DNA from: Dimorphilus gyrociliatus
Lineage: Eukaryota; Annelida; Polychaeta; Dinophilidae
Direction: 5' to 3'
Assembly: GCA_904063045.1 (NCBI GenBank)
Contig: CAJFCJ010000005.1
Location: forward strand, 354,003 to 418,002
Length of the DNA: 64,000 bases
This document shows, one piece after another, positions 60,953 to 64,000 of this stretch. Each line of letters opens with the position of its first letter. Within the stretch, counting starts at the first letter, position 1. The notes below the pieces were generated by a model, which had not been told where the DNA came from, ran no database searches, and worked only from the letters and a program-made list of their open reading frames with translations. Made by a program: the position numbers and the translations under genes.

Positions 60953-61747
60953 ATGAAGTGCCTTATCCTCGTAGCAGCTCTCGTAGCCCTTTCTTACGCT
61001 AAACCAGCAGCCAGAATTGTTGGTGGAGTCGATGTTAGCCCACCAGGCAAATACCCATGGCAAGGATCTATGCAAAGTTTCTCCGACTTTCACTCTTGCG
61101 GAGCCGTCGTCGTCTCCAACAAATATGTTTTGACCGCTGCCCATTGCGTTATTAGCCAAACCCCAGCTACCAGAAAGGTTGTTTTGGGAATGCACGATAA
61201 GGACACTCGTCAACAAGGACAACCCACCGATTACAGTCTCGAAAAGATCGTTACTCACCCAACCTATGCTGCTGGACCAAGCGGAGGTTATTGGAGAAAT
61301 GATGTTGCCGTCTTGACTGTCGTTGGAACCATCACCTTCAACAACTTTGTCCAAGCTATTGGTATGGCTGATGAAAACTCTCCAGACTTTGCCGACAATG
61401 AAGATTGCATCATCTCTGGATGGGGTCGTCTCTACGGTTTGGGACCATCTCCCAACATACTTCAAGAAGCCAACATTGACGTTCTTTCCTTCGCCGAATG
61501 TCAAGCCAACAGACCAGGACAAATCCACGATTATCACATTTGCGTCGGAAAGAGAGCAACCGCTGACCAAGGAGCCTGTCAAGGAGATTCCGGTGGCCCA
61601 TTGGCTTGCCCACACAACGGAAACTGGGTTGTTGCCGGTCTTACTTCATGGGGAAATGGTTTCTGCGCCACCACCCAAGCTTCCGTCTACGCTAGAGTTG
61701 GAAACGCCGGAATCAGACAATTCATCAGAACCGAAACTGGAATGTAA
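60953..61747 (+). CDS. S1-family serine protease 1 (chymotrypsin fold)
   Basis: Intronless gene for a 264-residue secreted zymogen. A signal peptide (MKCLILVAALVALSYA) is followed by a very short propeptide ending AAR, and the mature enzyme starts IVGG. The catalytic triad is visible: His in LTAAHC, Asp in WRNDVAVL, Ser in QGDSGGP. The residue at chymotrypsin position 189 appears to be Gly, from the order G-A-C-Q-G-D-S, and position 226 appears to be Ser. It therefore lacks the Asp189 of true trypsins, so a chymotrypsin- or elastase-like preference is more likely. Codon use is much richer in G and C than in neighbouring genes, consistent with a highly expressed digestive enzyme. A poly(A) signal lies 7 bp after the stop. 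A convergent near-copy is at 62542-63336. Confidence 0.93.
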   Translation: MKCLILVAALVALSYAKPAARIVGGVDVSPPGKYPWQGSMQSFSDFHSCGAVVVSNKYVLTAAHCVISQTPATRKVVLGMHDKDTRQQGQPTDYSLEKIVTHPTYAAGPSGGYWRNDVAVLTVVGTITFNNFVQAIGMADENSPDFADNEDCIISGWGRLYGLGPSPNILQEANIDVLSFAECQANRPGQIHDYHICVGKRATADQGACQGDSGGPLACPHNGNWVVAGLTSWGNGFCATTQASVYARVGNAGIRQFIRTETGM

Positions 61748-61754
61748 TTTCTTA

Positions 61755-61760
61755 AATAAA
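61755..61760 (+). terminator. Poly(A) signal of protease 1
   Basis: AATAAA just after the stop codon. The inverted copy has AATAAA in the corresponding place. Confidence 0.7.
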
Positions 61761-62528
61761 AGATATTATCTTAAAATTTAACAACAAAACTCTACTTTTG
61801 TTATTTATTTCATTTTTATTATAAACCTCGCCATCGGTTTTCACACTTTCATTTAACGATTCACTCAATATTCATTACGCCCTTCAAACTCTTTCACTTT
61901 CCCCGCCTACAACTCTCTTGAAATTCGCTTGAAACATTGTCTTCCCAGTTCAGACAACGCAATCTATTATTATATACCGTCTAACGGCGAAGACTACGAT
62001 TTCTTCTTAATCCTTAGTCAACAGCAAATTCAATAACTTGAAAACTTATTAACAGTGCAATAGGAAAAATCGTGGAATTTTGTCTTAGAAAAGGTCAGAT
62101 GCTGATAAAAATATTCTGATGAATGAAATTTTACTAAGCGTTCTCAAAGTTTTTTTTTGTAACTATTTGTAGTTTTTCTAGCAAAATAATCGAAAAACTT
62201 CGCAAATAGTAATGAAAAGGTAAACTCTCTAAGCAAAGCTCGCAAAAAACTTTTATCAATTTCTTGAACACATTAACTAATAGTTAAGGCTGGAGAGACC
62301 TACATTTTATGCCTAATTATTGGTCTTTAGTTAGCCTCAATCTGTAACTGTAGGTGAGAGAAACCGATTCGCAGGAAACAATTCGATGAATTAATTGTGT
62401 AGTCAATAAGAATGAAAGCAATTGGCCGAAAGTAAATTACGATATGATTTTAGAAAAGCAATTTCAATGTCAGAATAAATATAAGACGAAAACTCTGAGT
62501 TTTATTGTTAAATTTTATGAAAAGATAT
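61761..62528. other. Spacer between convergent proteases
   Basis: About 770 bp separating the two protease 3' ends. It is the centre of the inverted duplication. The spacer itself is not an obvious palindrome, and no gene is seen. Confidence 0.5.
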
Positions 62529-62534
62529 TTTATT
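62529..62534 (-). terminator. Poly(A) signal of protease 2
   Basis: AATAAA on the minus strand, shortly after the stop, mirroring protease 1. Confidence 0.7.
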
Positions 62535-62541
62535 TAAGAAT

Positions 62542-63336
62542 TTACATTCCAGTTTCGGTTCTGATGAATTGTCTGATTCCGGCGAATCCGACTTTGGCGT
62601 AGACGGAAGCTTGGGTGGTGGCGCAGAAACCATTTCCCCATGAAGTAAGACCGGCAACAACCCAGTTTCCGTTGTGTGGGCAAGCCAATGGGCCACCGGA
62701 ATCTCCTTGACAGGCTCCTTGGTCAGCGGTTGCTCTCTTTCCGACGCAAATGTGATAATCGTGGATTTGTCCTGGTCTGTTGGCTTGACATTCGGCGAAG
62801 GAAAGAACGTCAATGTTGGCTTCTTGAAGTATGTTGGGAGATGGTCCCAAACCGTAGAGACGACCCCATCCAGAGATGATGCAATCTTCATTGTCGGCAA
62901 AGTCTGGAGAGTTTTCATCAGCCATACCAATAGCTTGGACAAAGTTGTTGAAGGTGATGGTTCCAACGACAGTCAAGACGGCAGCATCATTTCTCCAATA
63001 ACCTCCGCTTGGTCCAGCGGCATAGTCTGGGTGAGAAGCGATCTTTTCGAGACTGTAATCGGTGGGTTGTCCTTGTTGACGGGTGTCCTTATCGTGCATT
63101 CCTAAAACAACCTTTCTGGTAGATGGACTTTGGTTGGTAACACAATGAGCAGCGGTCAAAACATATTTGTTGGAGATGACGACGGCTCCGCAAGTGTGAA
63201 AGTTGGACAAACTTTGAAGAGATCCTTGCCATGGGTATTTGCCAGGGGGACTGACATCAATACCACCAACAATCTTGGCTGCTGGTTTGGCGTAAGAAAG
63301 GGCTACGAGAGCTGCTATGAGGATAAGGCACTTCAT
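62542..63336 (-). CDS. S1-family serine protease 2, inverted near-copy
   Basis: Intronless, 264 residues, the same length as protease 1 and in opposite orientation. The signal peptide is MKCLILIAALVALSYA, the propeptide ends AAK, and the mature start is IVGG. The triad is His (LTAAHC), Asp (WRNDAAVL) and Ser (QGDSGGP). Position 189 is again Gly and position 226 Ser. The first 115 residues differ from protease 1 at many sites (VTNQSPS versus VISQTPA). From the VLTVVGTITF segment to near the C-terminus the two proteins are identical, and the DNA also matches where I read both copies. Four residues differ close to the end (AKVGFAG versus ARVGNAG). The start was set at this Met by comparison with copy 1; the frame stays open further upstream. 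Confidence 0.93.
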   Translation of the reverse strand: MKCLILIAALVALSYAKPAAKIVGGIDVSPPGKYPWQGSLQSLSNFHTCGAVVISNKYVLTAAHCVTNQSPSTRKVVLGMHDKDTRQQGQPTDYSLEKIASHPDYAAGPSGGYWRNDAAVLTVVGTITFNNFVQAIGMADENSPDFADNEDCIISGWGRLYGLGPSPNILQEANIDVLSFAECQANRPGQIHDYHICVGKRATADQGACQGDSGGPLACPHNGNWVVAGLTSWGNGFCATTQASVYAKVGFAGIRQFIRTETGM

Positions 63337-64000
63337 GTTGGAAATGATGATTGTTAGTGAATTTGTTCCTCCTTTTATATAAAAGTTGTTGTTATTAGGT
63401 ATGGTATTTCTGAAAGATATCAGCATTTTTTTTTACATATGATATAATTCAAGTAATCATTTGATATATCTACAGGAATATAAGGCATGAACTGCAAATA
63501 CAGATAAAGTGGTTTTGTTATACGTATCATGTTCGATAGATAGCCATTTTTATGAAAGAAAAGTAAACGAGTTAGCTAAATAGAAGAAGATATGTTTTTT
63601 TAATTATCACAATCTGGTTAAATTGAATTCAAGCCCTTCGTACATACATTGCTAAGTATTGGTACTTAAAAGATAAGATTTAAATGAAATGAATTAGCTA
63701 TCTCCCGAATATTCATTATGTTTCTATCTTGTTTTAAGTGTCTTAACGAAAACTAGAATGTTTTAAATTCACTCTGAAAGATGAAATAAAGAAAAACATG
63801 AAGTAAATTTTGCCCAGGTTGTTAATGTTGCAAGATTTCTAATTTTCCTTTGTATTCCGAAACAGTTAATGATCTTAGTTTTCTTTGGTGGTAACAGGTC
63901 AAAACATATAATATGAAGGAATAAGGAATAAGTATTATAGCGCAAAATATATATAAGTCTTCTTACAATTATTTCTATTGAAACTGTTTAAAACATATAG
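63337..64000. other. Upstream region of protease 2
   Basis: Contains the minus-strand TATA box at 63372-63379, then AT-rich sequence to the window end. No further gene is visible. Confidence 0.5.
63372..63379 (-). promoter_or_regulatory. TATA box of serine protease 2
   Basis: TATAAAAG on the minus strand, 43 bp upstream of the start codon, as in protease 1. Confidence 0.75.

Noticed and set aside
60929-61615. 228-codon antisense open frame in protease 1
   Set aside because: Antisense of a GC-rich, codon-biased gene with no domain. The real gene has a signal peptide, triad, TATA box and poly(A) signal.
61323-61781. 152-codon alternate-frame open reading frame in protease 1, repeated in protease 2
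   Set aside because: It overlaps the clear protease frame. Its conservation only reflects nucleotide identity of the two copies, and its codon pattern follows the protease frame.

Overview
The window is eukaryotic and animal. It is AT-rich, with multi-exon genes whose introns run about 50-90 bp with GT/AG ends. Products include secreted adhesion/lectin-type proteins, a peptide-type GPCR, a NACHT-LRR receptor, ZYG11-like E3 adaptors, CD225/dispanin proteins, a transmembrane collagen and a trypsin-fold protease pair. Very short introns and dense genes suggest a compact invertebrate genome. A small annelid or other spiralian would fit, but that is inference. No virus, transposase, CRISPR array or bacterial operon was seen. 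Exon coordinates were worked out by hand from splice sites, reading frame and paralogue comparison.

Layout. (1) 0.3-1.3 kb: secreted protein of three Apple/PAN-like modules, one per exon. (2) 1.4-7.2 kb, minus strand: two tandem seven-exon paralogues with discoidin/fucolectin-like (F5/8C-type) modules. (3) 9.1-19.1 kb: a head-to-head pair of larger paralogues with F5/8C-like domains and a C-terminal Apple-like exon. The 3.2 kb between them holds tRNA-Phe and tRNA-Asp. (4) 19.6-28.0 kb: a ZYG11-like gene and an intronless 1556-residue NACHT-LRR receptor. (5) 28.6-30.9 kb: nine EGF-like domains plus a MAM domain. (6) 32.4-41.7 kb: a tiny secreted protein, a second ZYG11-like gene, two tandem CD225 genes and a third ZYG11-like gene. 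(7) 42.7-43.8 kb: a rhodopsin-class GPCR. (8) 46.6-60.1 kb: four tRNA-Ala(AGC) genes, a MAM-MAM-collagen-EGF-transmembrane gene, two paralogous lectin-like/Apple genes and a single-exon membrane-anchored protein. (9) 60.9-63.3 kb: two convergent, partly identical S1-family serine protease genes.

How it fits together. Nearly all extracellular genes use symmetrical phase 1-1 exons behind a short signal-peptide exon, so modules can be gained or lost without breaking frame. The 9-19 kb pair shows this directly: one copy has EGF and Apple exons that the other lacks. A terminal module of about 100 residues, with pattern G-x-G, one Cys, then F-x-C and V-K-S-I, recurs in four of the lectin-like proteins and is not one I can name. 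With an NLR, dispanins and E3 adaptors nearby, the region looks like a rapidly turning-over recognition/defence neighbourhood. That functional reading is inference.
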